From the NCBI GenBank assembly GCA_024233305.1, contig JACKPV010000040.1, forward strand, positions 34,705 through 98,704: a DNA stretch of 64,000 nt, read 5' to 3'. Made by a program: the position numbers and the translations under genes. The notes beneath the pieces are model-generated. The model had not been told where the DNA came from. It worked only from the letters and a program-made list of their open reading frames with translations, and did no database searches. Below, piece by piece: positions 42,165 through 50,454 of this stretch. How positions within the stretch are numbered: the first letter of the stretch is position 1; every line of letters begins with the position of its first letter. Source of the DNA: Verrucomicrobiales bacterium (GTDB lineage: Bacteria; Verrucomicrobiota; Verrucomicrobiia; Limisphaerales; J093).

Positions 42165-42980
42165 TCAGTTGCGCCCGAGACGCCGGGATTTGCGGGCGGC
42201 CATGCGGACCGCATCCATGAAGGCGCCCCGCACCCCACCCTTCTCCAGGGCGTGCAACCCCTCGATGGTGGTGCCCCCGGGGCTGGTCACCATGTCCTTG
42301 AGCACCCCCGGATGCTGCCCCGTTTCGAGCACCATGCGCGCCGCTCCGAGCACCGTTTGCGCCGCCAAGCGCGACGCCACATCCCGGGGCAACCCCGCGG
42401 CCACGCCACCGTCGCTCAAGGCCTCGATCACCAGGTACACAAAGGCCGGACCGCTGCCGCTCACCCCGGTGACCGCGTCCAGCAGGGCTTCCTTGACCTC
42501 GAACACCAAGCCAACCGCCGACAACAGCCGTTCTGCGAACGCCGCATCCTCGCGCGTGGCCCAGCGGCCGGGAGAGAAAGCCGCCGCGCAAGTACCCACG
42601 AGCGCGGGGGTGTTCGGCATCACCCGCACGACCCGGACGCCGTCGAACACGGCGCCCTCAATGCGCCGCAACGGCACGCCGGCGGCAATGGAAATCAGCA
42701 GGTGATCCGTGGTGATGCCGCCGCGGAGCGACTCGAGCACCGGCACGATCTGGTCGGGCTTCACGGCCAGGACGAGCACCTGTGCGGCGCGAACCACCTC
42801 GGCGCTGTCGCTGGTCACCCGTGCCCCGGTCCGCTGGGCGAACGCCTCCCGCGCCGCCGCAACCGGATCCGCCGCGAGGACCTGGTCCTTTTCGGCAAGG
42901 CCGGCGCGCAGCAGACCCTCCGCCAGGGCGGTGGCCATCCGGCCCGCCCCGACAAAGCCAATCGTCATGCCGGCTGTCAT
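42165..42980 (-). CDS. proC: Pyrroline-5-carboxylate reductase
   Basis: This 271-residue protein carries the N-terminal NADPH-binding motif IGFVGAGRMATALAEGLL, then VLVLAVKPDQIVPVLESL, RVVRVMPNTPALVG and the C-terminal signature DAVTGVSGSGPAFVYLVIEA, followed by DMVTSPGGTTIEGLHALE. This is a full-length ProC, which reduces pyrroline-5-carboxylate to proline. A second in-frame Met (residue 5) is possible as the start. It is followed by an AI-2E family permease gene on the same strand. Confidence 0.93.
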   Translation of the reverse strand: MTAGMTIGFVGAGRMATALAEGLLRAGLAEKDQVLAADPVAAAREAFAQRTGARVTSDSAEVVRAAQVLVLAVKPDQIVPVLESLRGGITTDHLLISIAAGVPLRRIEGAVFDGVRVVRVMPNTPALVGTCAAAFSPGRWATREDAAFAERLLSAVGLVFEVKEALLDAVTGVSGSGPAFVYLVIEALSDGGVAAGLPRDVASRLAAQTVLGAARMVLETGQHPGVLKDMVTSPGGTTIEGLHALEKGGVRGAFMDAVRMAARKSRRLGRN

Positions 42981-43103
42981 GGTGAAAGGCTAACAGGGAC
43001 CGCCTGCCGGGCAACGCAAATTCCGGCGATCCCACGCTGGCACGCTGGCGGGGAAGATCGGAGGCGGGTGACGTTCCTGCCAACGCTCACTCAAGCCGTC
43101 CAC

Positions 43104-43325
43104 GTGCCGCACTCTGATGCGGGCGATGGCGGGCTGATGCTGCGCCGGGCCACCATCCCCGGGCAGACCTACTGACCCGAACGGGCCACAAACCTCGGGG
43201 CCGGCCCCTGGAGCACGGTCGAACCAGTCACCCTATCGGGCCCGTGGATGGAGCATGCGATCCCGGCCGCGGAAGTGGGCGCCGAAAGCCGGGTGTTCTT
43301 CCGGGTCGCGACGCAGGACGAATAG
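43104..43325 (+). pseudogene. C-terminal remnant of a secreted protein (verrucomicrobial tail module)
   Basis: Plus-strand frames give LMLRRATIPGQTY, a stop, then PERATNLGAGPWSTVEPVTL and RVFFRVATQDE before the end at 43325. The pattern (R-ATIPG-TYQ, ERATNLGAGPWS, FFRVATQDE) is the C-terminal module of many large secreted Verrucomicrobia proteins. A TGA replaces the expected Gln codon and the rest of the gene is missing, so this is a relic. The remaining sequence in 42981-43494 has no recognisable gene. Confidence 0.5.
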
Positions 43326-43494
43326 CTGCCAGCGCCATAAACACACACGACCACCCCCGGCTCCGTTGTGGTGACCGGGGGGGCGTCTGCCGCGAGCCGG
43401 CTTGCCTGAGCGTCCGTATCCTCGGAACCGCAGAAAACCGGTTGCCCCGGAGAAAGCCATTGCTTGCGTCGACGCACTCCGGTTAGCTCGGCGC

Positions 43495-43794
43495 ATGTTC
43501 TCGCACGTTGTCATCTTCTGGACCAAACCGGACGTCCCGAACGCCGCCGAGGAACTCCTCGCCGGTGCCGAGCAATACCTGCGCCCCATCCCCGGCACAC
43601 AGCATTTCCATGTCGGAAGGATGGTGGGAAGCCACCGCCCGGTGGTGGACCAGACGTATCAGGTCGCGTTGAATGTGACCTTTGCGGACAAGGCGGCCCA
43701 GGACGCCTACCAGGTGCATCCGTTGCATATCGAGTTCATCGAGAAGGTGTTCAAGCGCGTGTGCGAGCGGGTGGTGGTTTACGACTTCGAATAG
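43495..43794 (+). CDS. Stress-responsive alpha/beta-barrel (Dabb) domain protein
   Basis: This 99-residue protein fits a single Dabb domain: FSHVVIFWTKPDVPN opens the first strand, RPIPGTQHFHVGRMVGSHRP follows and TYQVALNVTFADKAAQDAYQ with VHPLHIEFI and VVVYDFE ends it. The domain forms dimeric barrels of varied function. The ATG at 43495 fits the domain start; upstream codons in this frame have no family-like sequence. No operon partner. Confidence 0.85.
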   Translation: MFSHVVIFWTKPDVPNAAEELLAGAEQYLRPIPGTQHFHVGRMVGSHRPVVDQTYQVALNVTFADKAAQDAYQVHPLHIEFIEKVFKRVCERVVVYDFE

Positions 43795-44049
43795 GATCGG
43801 GGGCGGTTCGACCGCCCGGTGGAAATCCCGGAAGCCGACGTGGTGCGCCTCGCAGCTTCCTCCAAGTTCGAGGTCGCCGGAGAACCGGCGCCCGGAGTTC
43901 ATTCCGCTGGCCCCACCGAAAGGCAGGCTTGCTGCGGAGTGAATTCCGCGGTCCGAAAAAGCCGAGCTGCGCACGGCGGCGCGCTCGGGGCGGATGAAAG
44001 CTGTTGCCTTGGGCCAGGGCGGACCGTAAGGTTCGCCTGCATTTGGCGT

Positions 44050-44126
44050 GCGCGTGTAGCTCAATTGGATAGAGCGTCGGCCTCCGGAGCCGAAGGTTGT
44101 GGGTTCGACCCCCGCCGCGCGTACCA
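44050..44126 (+). tRNA. tRNA-Arg (anticodon CCG)
   Basis: A cloverleaf folds from GCGCGTG TA GCTC with D loop AATTGGAT, anticodon stem TCGGC/GCCGA around CTCCGGA (anticodon CCG), variable AGGTT, T arm GTGGG TTCGACC CCCGC, and acceptor CGCGCGT with encoded ACCA. Two acceptor pairs are G-U type. It reads CGG codons, which are frequent in this GC-rich genome. Confidence 0.9.
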
Positions 44127-44209
44127 TCCTTGCCGCTTCCTTGGATCTCTGATTCGCGATGCCTTGATTCGGCTGGTCAACCGGGGCATTCGAGCGTAAC
44201 AAGCCCCTC

Positions 44210-44626
44210 ATGAAATCACGCATCGTTCCTTCCCTCATCGCGGGCTTGTGGCTGCTGGCCACGGCGGGTTGCGGCTCGGGAGCGCCCCGGATGTCGCTGC
44301 AAACGGCAGCCGCCAACGGCCAGATCACCATCGTGAAGCAGCACATCGCCGCCGGAACGAACCTGAACGCCAAGGACGCCGAAGGCCAGACCGCGCTCCA
44401 CTTGGCGGCCCTGAAGGGTGACGCCGCCATCGTTCAGGCGCTCGTCGCCGGCGGCGCGGATCTCAGCCTCAAGAACAGCAAGGGCCAGACCGCCCAGGAC
44501 ATCGCGCGCCGGGCGGGGAACAATGAAATCGTCGCCCTGCTCACGCCCCAACCCGCCGCCCAGCCACGGGGACGGGGCCTGATCGACGGCGGTCTGGGCG
44601 TGTCCGAGGCGATGGAGGGCTTCTGA
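44210..44626 (+). CDS. Ankyrin-repeat lipoprotein
   Basis: This 138-residue protein has a lipoprotein signal (LIAGLWLLATAGC) and two to three ankyrin repeats: LQTAAANGQITIVKQHIAAG, DAEGQTALHLAALKGDAAIV and NSKGQTAQDIARRAGNNEIV. The repeats mediate protein binding, here in the periplasm or at the outer membrane. It ends nearly back to back with the SDR gene (stop to stop 3 bases). No partner is evident. Confidence 0.82.
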   Translation: MKSRIVPSLIAGLWLLATAGCGSGAPRMSLQTAAANGQITIVKQHIAAGTNLNAKDAEGQTALHLAALKGDAAIVQALVAGGADLSLKNSKGQTAQDIARRAGNNEIVALLTPQPAAQPRGRGLIDGGLGVSEAMEGF

Positions 44627-44629
44627 AAG

Positions 44630-45325
44630 CTATCCGATGCTCAGCGGTTGTCCCGAGTCCTGCGGGCCCAACCCGAGCAGGAAGGGAACCGCGAGGCGCG
44701 CCCACTCGGCGGCCGTGGGATAAGCGCGCGCACTCTCGCCGAAGCAACTTCGGAGCATGTCGGTGTTGATGATCCCCGGGTTGACCGGCACCGCTGCGAG
44801 CCCCGATGGCAGTTCCTGCGCCAGGGCCTGGGTGAGCCCCTCGATCCCCCATTTGCTGGCGCAGTAAGGCGCCACCTCGGGCGAGGTCGAGCGTCCCCAA
44901 CCCGAACTGAAATTGACCACGACCCCACGCCCGGCCGCGATCATGGCGGGGACAAAATGCCGGATGACGTTGGCGACCCCCTTGAGGTTCACGTCCATGA
45001 CCCGCCCAAAGTCCGCGGCGGACACCTCCCACAACCGGGCGTTGGGGTTGATGACGGCGGCGTTGTTGACCAGCAGGTCCGGGGCGCCGGAGTCGCGCAA
45101 GAGCCGCTCCGCCCAGGCGGCCACGGCCGCGTCATCGGTCAATTCGACCGGTTCCCACCGGTGGGGCAGACCGAAGTCCCGCCGCAGTTCCTCCAGGCCC
45201 GCCGCGGAGGTGGCACAACCCGCCACCACATGCCCCGCCCGGGCCAGGGCTTCGGCCAGGGCACGACCGCAGCCCCGGCTGACCCCGGTGATCACGATCC
45301 GTCGGGATTCTGTTGCGTTCCGCAT
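44630..45325 (-). CDS. Short-chain dehydrogenase/reductase
   Basis: This 231-residue enzyme has the classical SDR motifs RIVITGVSRGCGRALAEAL (TGxxxGxG), DLLVNNAAVINPN (NNAG-like), VVNFSSGWGR with the catalytic Ser and APYCASKWGIEGL (YxxxK). The ATG at 45325 follows a GGAAGGAA ribosome site. NAD(P)-dependent oxidoreductase of unknown substrate. It lies 32 bases downstream of the following gene on the same strand. Confidence 0.9.
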   Translation of the reverse strand: MRNATESRRIVITGVSRGCGRALAEALARAGHVVAGCATSAAGLEELRRDFGLPHRWEPVELTDDAAVAAWAERLLRDSGAPDLLVNNAAVINPNARLWEVSAADFGRVMDVNLKGVANVIRHFVPAMIAAGRGVVVNFSSGWGRSTSPEVAPYCASKWGIEGLTQALAQELPSGLAAVPVNPGIINTDMLRSCFGESARAYPTAAEWARLAVPFLLGLGPQDSGQPLSIG

Positions 45326-45357
45326 CGTGTTTCCTTCCCCTCGCGTCGTCGGGCGGG

Positions 45358-46662
45358 CTACTCCGCGGCTTCGATGGCGGCGGCCCTGGCGGAATCCCGC
45401 AGGACGAATCGTTCCCGGTCCAGGGCGTCGAGACGGCTGCTCAGCAGGCGGACGGCGCGAACGGCCCCCAGGCTGACGTAGCGTCCTTCGAGCGTGTCCC
45501 GGTATTTCTGGCACAGTTCTGCCGCGTTGGGATGCATGCTGGGTTGCAGCGCGGCCAGCTGACGGGATTTCTGCTGGAACAGGGCATTGGCCTGCTCGGG
45601 GGCGAGACGCACCAGCGCTTCCTGCAAGCTGACCCGTTGCCGGGCCGGCAGTTCGCGGGGACTGCCGCGGATCTCGAGCGTCACGCCCACGGCCTCCTCA
45701 AGGGCCGCGAGACTCCGCTCCGTCGTCCACGAAAGCGCCGTCTGGCCGACCACGAACTGGAAGGACGCCATGGCCCACCATTTCTCGACGTCGAGGAAGG
45801 AACCGAACACGGGGGCGTAGGCCTGCAGGAAAGCGGTTTGCCAGTTGAGGTGGTGCGTCAACCGGCGGAGCATTCCGATCAACATGGCATCCCCGTTGGG
45901 CAGGCGCCGCAGCTCCACCAACATCACCTGCGCCGATGCCCGGTAGGGTCCGGCCGCCTCTCCGTCCATCACGTCCTCGGGTGGCAGACTCAATTCGCGG
46001 AAGGTCAGCGTCCCGCGATCACGCAGCACCGCCCGGGCGGCGTCGCGGCTGTCGGATAATCGGGTGACGCGGGTGCCCGGTTCGATCCGGCCCCATGCCT
46101 CCCCGTACTTGCCCACCACCGGACTGTGTTGCGGCAGGAGATCCGGCCCCACCTGCGACAGCACTTCCGCCGTCATACCCTCCGCCACCCAGAGCGGCAC
46201 CTCGGCGGGCCGGGGACCGGGAACCCGGTTGCAAAGTTCCATCAAGAGGGCGGTGACCACGGCCTCGACAAACCGCGCAGGCCTGAGTGCGTCGGGGGCC
46301 GAAATCGAGTACTGCCAGCCATCGGCGAAACGGGTCGCGCCCACCCGGAGGTGTTGGTCCGGGGCGCCGCCTGGCAACAGCCGGACGTGTACCTTGCCGC
46401 GCCATTCGTCCCGCAGCTGCAGGCTTTCGAGCAAGGCCGCCTTGATCCGCTCGCACCCGACCGCCACGAGGTCGGGATCCAGGAGAACGCCGGCGGAATC
46501 CCCGGGGCCCGAAATCCGGTTCAGGGTGGGCACGCCGTCCCGCAGGCTGTGAACGACGAACTGGCCCGAGCGACTGAAGGTGGTGGCCGCGTCGAGCCGC
46601 CCGACGCCTCCCAGCGCCAGCAGGCCCGCCGTCAACGTCGCCGCCCGCAGTCCGCGCCGCAT
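45358..46662 (-). CDS. Exported hypothetical protein, peptidase-MA-like but lacking HExxH
   Basis: This 434-residue protein has a signal peptide (RAATLTAGLLALGGVGRLDA). The core VVTALLMELCNRVPGPRPAE, VPLWVAEGMTAEVLSQVGPD sits where M48/MA-type peptidases have a zinc helix followed by WxxEG; the first helix here has MELCN instead of HExxH, so catalysis is unlikely. The C-terminus is helical (QKSRQLAALQPSMHPNAAEL). The upstream FmdB-like gene ends two bases before its start, so they are co-transcribed. Function unknown. Confidence 0.6.
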   Translation of the reverse strand: MRRGLRAATLTAGLLALGGVGRLDAATTFSRSGQFVVHSLRDGVPTLNRISGPGDSAGVLLDPDLVAVGCERIKAALLESLQLRDEWRGKVHVRLLPGGAPDQHLRVGATRFADGWQYSISAPDALRPARFVEAVVTALLMELCNRVPGPRPAEVPLWVAEGMTAEVLSQVGPDLLPQHSPVVGKYGEAWGRIEPGTRVTRLSDSRDAARAVLRDRGTLTFRELSLPPEDVMDGEAAGPYRASAQVMLVELRRLPNGDAMLIGMLRRLTHHLNWQTAFLQAYAPVFGSFLDVEKWWAMASFQFVVGQTALSWTTERSLAALEEAVGVTLEIRGSPRELPARQRVSLQEALVRLAPEQANALFQQKSRQLAALQPSMHPNAAELCQKYRDTLEGRYVSLGAVRAVRLLSSRLDALDRERFVLRDSARAAAIEAAE

Positions 46663-46664
46663 AG

Positions 46665-47006
46665 TCAACTGCTCTTGGTCGTGGGGGTGGTGGAGGCCTT
46701 GGACTTTCCGGCGTCCGAACCGCTCTTCCCGCCGCTCGAACCGCTGTCGCTCTTCGGTTTCGCGGCCTCGCTGTCCTTCTTCGCCGCCTGTTTGTAGCCT
46801 TCGCTGCGATAGTCGGTGGTGTAGAAACCCTGTCCCTTGAAGATGAGTCCCGCGCCACCGCTCAGGACCCGCTTCACGCGACCGCGGCCCCACGTCTTGC
46901 GCTGGCAGTGCTGCTTCGGACAGGAGTCCAGCGGTTCGGCTGTGATGGACTGGAACAGCTCGAATTCGTGCCCGCATTTCTCACAAACGTAGTGGTAGGT
47001 CGGCAT
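46665..47006 (-). CDS. FmdB-type zinc-ribbon protein
   Basis: This 113-residue protein opens with MPTYHYVCEKCGHEFELFQ and continues to CPKQHCQRKTWGRG, the two CxxC-like pairs of the FmdB/CxxC_CXXC_SSSS family, with the GGAGLIFKGQGFYTTDYR segment typical of it. The C-terminal 45 residues are Ser/Lys/Gly-rich and probably disordered. These proteins bind zinc; a regulatory role was proposed for one member. It heads a small operon with the exported gene at 45358. Confidence 0.88.
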   Translation of the reverse strand: MPTYHYVCEKCGHEFELFQSITAEPLDSCPKQHCQRKTWGRGRVKRVLSGGAGLIFKGQGFYTTDYRSEGYKQAAKKDSEAAKPKSDSGSSGGKSGSDAGKSKASTTPTTKSS

Positions 47007-47249
47007 GGTCGTCTCGTATCTACTCGCTTTTCAAAAGGCTGTGGATTTAGCACGCCAGCGGGGTTTTTCAACCCCCGAGTTCACCCTGGCAAGCCGACAA
47101 ACCGTCCGGGCGCTGGCTGCCGCGGGCGCCGCGCCGGTGGTCGGAGGATTGGAACCCGCGTCACGTCGGAAGGCGGTTCGCCCCCAGCGGGCACGGACCC
47201 ACCCCGCCAGAACGGGAGGATTATCCCGGCGAACCGACCGGCTCGGAAC

Positions 47250-48005
47250 TCACCTCTGCTCGATCGTCGAGCTGCCGTCGCGGCGGATTTCGACGTCCAG
47301 ATCCACTTTAGCGGAGGCATCGTCCTGACGGTGGGCGGGAAAGCCGCGCCGGAGCAGTTCCGCGCCCTTCAGGCGACGGCTCTGGGAAAGCCCTTCGCGG
47401 ATGGCGTCGAGTTGGGAATCGGCGGCCAGTTCGGTCTGGAGCTTGCGCACCTGGGCGCGCAGGACAACGAGGTCATTGAAGCGCCGCTCGATGTCCGCCT
47501 TCTCGGTCTGGAGACGCTGCAATTCGCGCATCAGGAAATCCCGATCCCCCTCGGCGGCGGCGAGCTGGCGTTCGGTGTCGGTGATCCGCGCCTCGAGTCC
47601 CGCCAGCATCTCGCGCGCTTCGGCAGCCTGGCGGTCGAGGTCCTTGTTCGTGACTTCGAGCTCGGCAATGCGCGCTTCGCGCTGGTTGATTTCGACCTCG
47701 GCCAGGCGCGCGGCGGCGGCGGCGGCGGTGCGGGCGTCCGCGAGCCCGGCGGTGGCCACTGAAAGATCATTGCTGGCGTTCTTCAACTGGGTGGTCAACG
47801 CCTCGAGCCGGTGACCAAGGTCGGTTTTTTCCTGGGTGGCCTCGCTGGCGTTGGACCTGGCCTGCTGCAGATCGGCGGTCAAGGCCGCCACCTTCGTGAG
47901 CAGTTCTTCGCGCTCCGCCCGAAGTTGCTTCACATGCAGAAACCAGCCAAGACCGAGCCCGATCGCCACAATCAGGAATACGCCACTCGCCAGCTTCGCT
48001 TTCAT
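47250..48005 (-). CDS. Membrane-anchored coiled-coil protein
   Basis: This 251-residue protein has one N-terminal span (SGVFLIVAIGLGLGWFLHV) followed by an almost continuous coiled coil (residues about 30-205, rich in Ala, Glu, Gln, Leu, Arg). The last 45 residues are a short alpha/beta tail (AHRQDDASAKVDLDVEIRRD). No specific family was recognised; a scaffolding role at the inner membrane is plausible. Divergent from the HAD gene across about 200 bases. Confidence 0.7.
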   Translation of the reverse strand: MKAKLASGVFLIVAIGLGLGWFLHVKQLRAEREELLTKVAALTADLQQARSNASEATQEKTDLGHRLEALTTQLKNASNDLSVATAGLADARTAAAAAARLAEVEINQREARIAELEVTNKDLDRQAAEAREMLAGLEARITDTERQLAAAEGDRDFLMRELQRLQTEKADIERRFNDLVVLRAQVRKLQTELAADSQLDAIREGLSQSRRLKGAELLRRGFPAHRQDDASAKVDLDVEIRRDGSSTIEQR

Positions 48006-48207
48006 CAGTCGGATTTTGTGAACCGGCCCCTCCTTTGGCAAGCCCCAAGCCGGACCACGCCGTCCCCACGCGCCCGGCTCCGAAACCCGCGGCCAGGTCG
48101 TCGCCGGCAAGCCCCGTTCGCACCGGGGCTGGTTGCGACGCTCCGAAATCCCCGCTTCCCGAAGTGGAAACTTGCCCATCGCCCTCGCGTTCGCCTAGAA
48201 CCGCGGC

Positions 48208-49239
48208 ATGAACCGGACTGCTGCAACCTGGATCTCGCCCCGCCTGGCCCTGGCCAGCGGCGCCCTGCTCGCCTTCGTCCTCCCAGCCGTCGCCGCGCTG
48301 GGAGCCGACGACCCCCTGCCCTCCTGGAACGACGGCCCCGCGCGTCACGCGCTGGTGCGCTTCATCGAACGCGTCACCGACCGAAATGTGCCCACCTTTG
48401 TGCCGGCGGAAGAGCGCATTGCCGTCTTCGACAACGACGGCACGCTCTGGGCGGAGAACCCGCTTCCGTTCCAACTCGCGTTCGTGCTGGACGAACTGAA
48501 ACGCCGCGTCCCGACCGAGCCCGAACTCGCCAACGATCCCATGGTGCAGGCGGCCCTCACCGGCGACCTCGGCAAGTTGCTCGCCGGCCCCCATCACGAC
48601 GGTCTCTTGCGGGTGCTCGGTCTCACCCACGCCGGTCTCACCACGACCGAGTACGCGGAACGCGTCCGCGCATGGCTCGCCACGGCCCGGCACCCGCGTC
48701 TTGACCGGCGTTACGACGAGGCGGTCTACCAGCCGATGCTCGAACTCCTGGCCTTCCTCCGGGACAACGGATTCAAGACCTTCATCGTCTCGGGCGGCGG
48801 CGCGGATTTCATGCGGGTCTTCGCGGAGGAGACCTACGGCATCCCCCCGGAACAGGTCGTCGGCTCGAATGCGCGCACGCGCTACGAACTGCGCGCCAGC
48901 GGGCCGGTCCTCGTCAAGACGATGGAACATCTGTTCGTCGACGACAAGGAAGGCAAACCCGCCGGCATCCATCAGTTCATCGGCCGCCGGCCCATCGCCT
49001 GTTTCGGCAACAGCGACGGCGACCAGGCCATGCTCGAATACACCACCATCAACAACCCCCGTCCCGCGCTGGGCCTGATCGTTCACCACACGGACGCCGA
49101 CCGCGAATACGCCTACGACGCCAACCCGAAGAGCAGCGGACGCCTGGTCGAGGCCCTGGCCGACGCGCCCCGGCGCGGCTGGATCGTCGTGGACATGCAG
49201 CAGGACTGGAACCGCGTCTTCCCGCCGGCGGGACGTTGA
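48208..49239 (+). CDS. Exported HAD-superfamily phosphatase
   Basis: This 343-residue protein has a signal peptide (LALASGALLAFVLPAVAALG). HAD motifs are present: I in IAVFDNDGTLW with Asp nucleophile and acid/base Asp, II in FKTFIVSGGGADFM, III with Lys in LVKTMEHLF, and IV in CFGNSDGDQAML. It resembles phosphoserine-phosphatase-like (COG4359/HAD IB) secreted enzymes of the phylum. Substrate unknown. Confidence 0.87.
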   Translation: MNRTAATWISPRLALASGALLAFVLPAVAALGADDPLPSWNDGPARHALVRFIERVTDRNVPTFVPAEERIAVFDNDGTLWAENPLPFQLAFVLDELKRRVPTEPELANDPMVQAALTGDLGKLLAGPHHDGLLRVLGLTHAGLTTTEYAERVRAWLATARHPRLDRRYDEAVYQPMLELLAFLRDNGFKTFIVSGGGADFMRVFAEETYGIPPEQVVGSNARTRYELRASGPVLVKTMEHLFVDDKEGKPAGIHQFIGRRPIACFGNSDGDQAMLEYTTINNPRPALGLIVHHTDADREYAYDANPKSSGRLVEALADAPRRGWIVVDMQQDWNRVFPPAGR

Positions 49240-49307
49240 CCCGGCGAAGGTTGATGACCGGCGGCGCGGCCGTTTGAGTTCACGCCTCCCGCGTGTCACC
49301 TTCCGCC

Positions 49308-50408
49308 ATGACGATTGGCATCCCGCGGGAGGTCAAACGGAAGGAATATCGCGTCGGCCTGCTCCCTTCCGCCGCTTATCAACTCATTCAACGCGGTCAC
49401 CGGGTGGTGGTCGAGCGCGGCGCCGGGGCCGGCGCGGGCTTCCCCGACGCCGACTACGAGCAGGCGGGAGCCGCGCTGATCGACGATCACGCGGCGATCT
49501 TCGCGCAGGCCGACGTGGTGGTGAAGGTCAAGGAACCGCAGCCGGAGGAAATCCCGCTGCTGCGGCCGGGATTGATCCTGTTCACCTACCTCCACCTGGC
49601 CGCTGACCGTTCGCTTACGCAGGCGTTGCTGCAATCCGGGGTGACCGGCGTGGCCTACGAGACCATCGAGGTAAACCGTCGCCTGCCCCTGCTCGAACCG
49701 ATGAGCGAGATCGCGGGTCGGATGTCGGTCCTCGTGGGCGCCTATTTCCTCGCCCGGCACTGCGGCGGCAGCGGCACGCTGCTCGGCGGGGTGCCCGGCG
49801 TCCTGCCGGGACGCGTGGTGGTGATCGGCGGGGGAACATCCGGGGTGAATGCGGCCCGCATGGGCACCGGACTGGGCGCCGACGTCACCATCCTTGAGGT
49901 CGATCTGGAACGGATGCGGTTCCTCGACATCACCCTGCACACCGCCCACACCCTCTACTCGAGCGAGGCGCACCTGATGGATCTGCTGCCGCAAGTCGAC
50001 CTGCTTGTCGGGGCGGTACTGGTGCCGGGCGCCCGCGCTCCCCGGCTCATCCGGCGCGAGATGCTGCGACGCATGCGGCCCGGCAGCGTGTTCGTCGACA
50101 TCGCCATCGACCAGGGCGGTTGCGCGGAAACCTCCCGCCCCACGACCCACGACGACCCGGTTTTCGAGGCGGAGGGCGTGCAACACTACTGCGTCGCCAA
50201 CATGCCCGCCGCCTTCGCCCGCACCGCCACGCAGGCCCTCACCAACGTGACGTATCCCTACATCGAGGCCATCGCCGACCACGGTCTCGCCGGGGCCTGC
50301 GAGCGCAACCCCGCACTGCGCTCGGGAATCAATGTACAGAATGGCCGGCTCACCTGCCCGGCCGTGGGCGCGGCGCATGGCCTGACCGCGGAGGCTCCGG
50401 CGTTTTAA
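49308..50408 (+). CDS. ald: Alanine dehydrogenase
   Basis: This 366-residue protein starts MTIGIPREVKRKEYRVGLLP and contains VKVKEPQPEE, MSEIAGRMSVLVGAYFLARH, the NAD motif VVVIGGGTSGVNAARMGTGL and SVFVDIAIDQGGCAETSRPT, then MPAAFARTATQALTNVTYPY, all typical of Ald. It reversibly converts alanine to pyruvate and ammonia with NAD+. Start at 49308 agrees with the family. Stands alone on this strand. Confidence 0.93.
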   Translation: MTIGIPREVKRKEYRVGLLPSAAYQLIQRGHRVVVERGAGAGAGFPDADYEQAGAALIDDHAAIFAQADVVVKVKEPQPEEIPLLRPGLILFTYLHLAADRSLTQALLQSGVTGVAYETIEVNRRLPLLEPMSEIAGRMSVLVGAYFLARHCGGSGTLLGGVPGVLPGRVVVIGGGTSGVNAARMGTGLGADVTILEVDLERMRFLDITLHTAHTLYSSEAHLMDLLPQVDLLVGAVLVPGARAPRLIRREMLRRMRPGSVFVDIAIDQGGCAETSRPTTHDDPVFEAEGVQHYCVANMPAAFARTATQALTNVTYPYIEAIADHGLAGACERNPALRSGINVQNGRLTCPAVGAAHGLTAEAPAF

Positions 50409-50454
50409 GCCCGCCCCGGATCATCCCCGCACCGAACGCCGCGCGGCGTGGTCA

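Noticed and set aside
45358..46662. Active M48-type metalloprotease
   Set aside because: The helix at the expected zinc site lacks HExxH, so no catalytic claim is supported.
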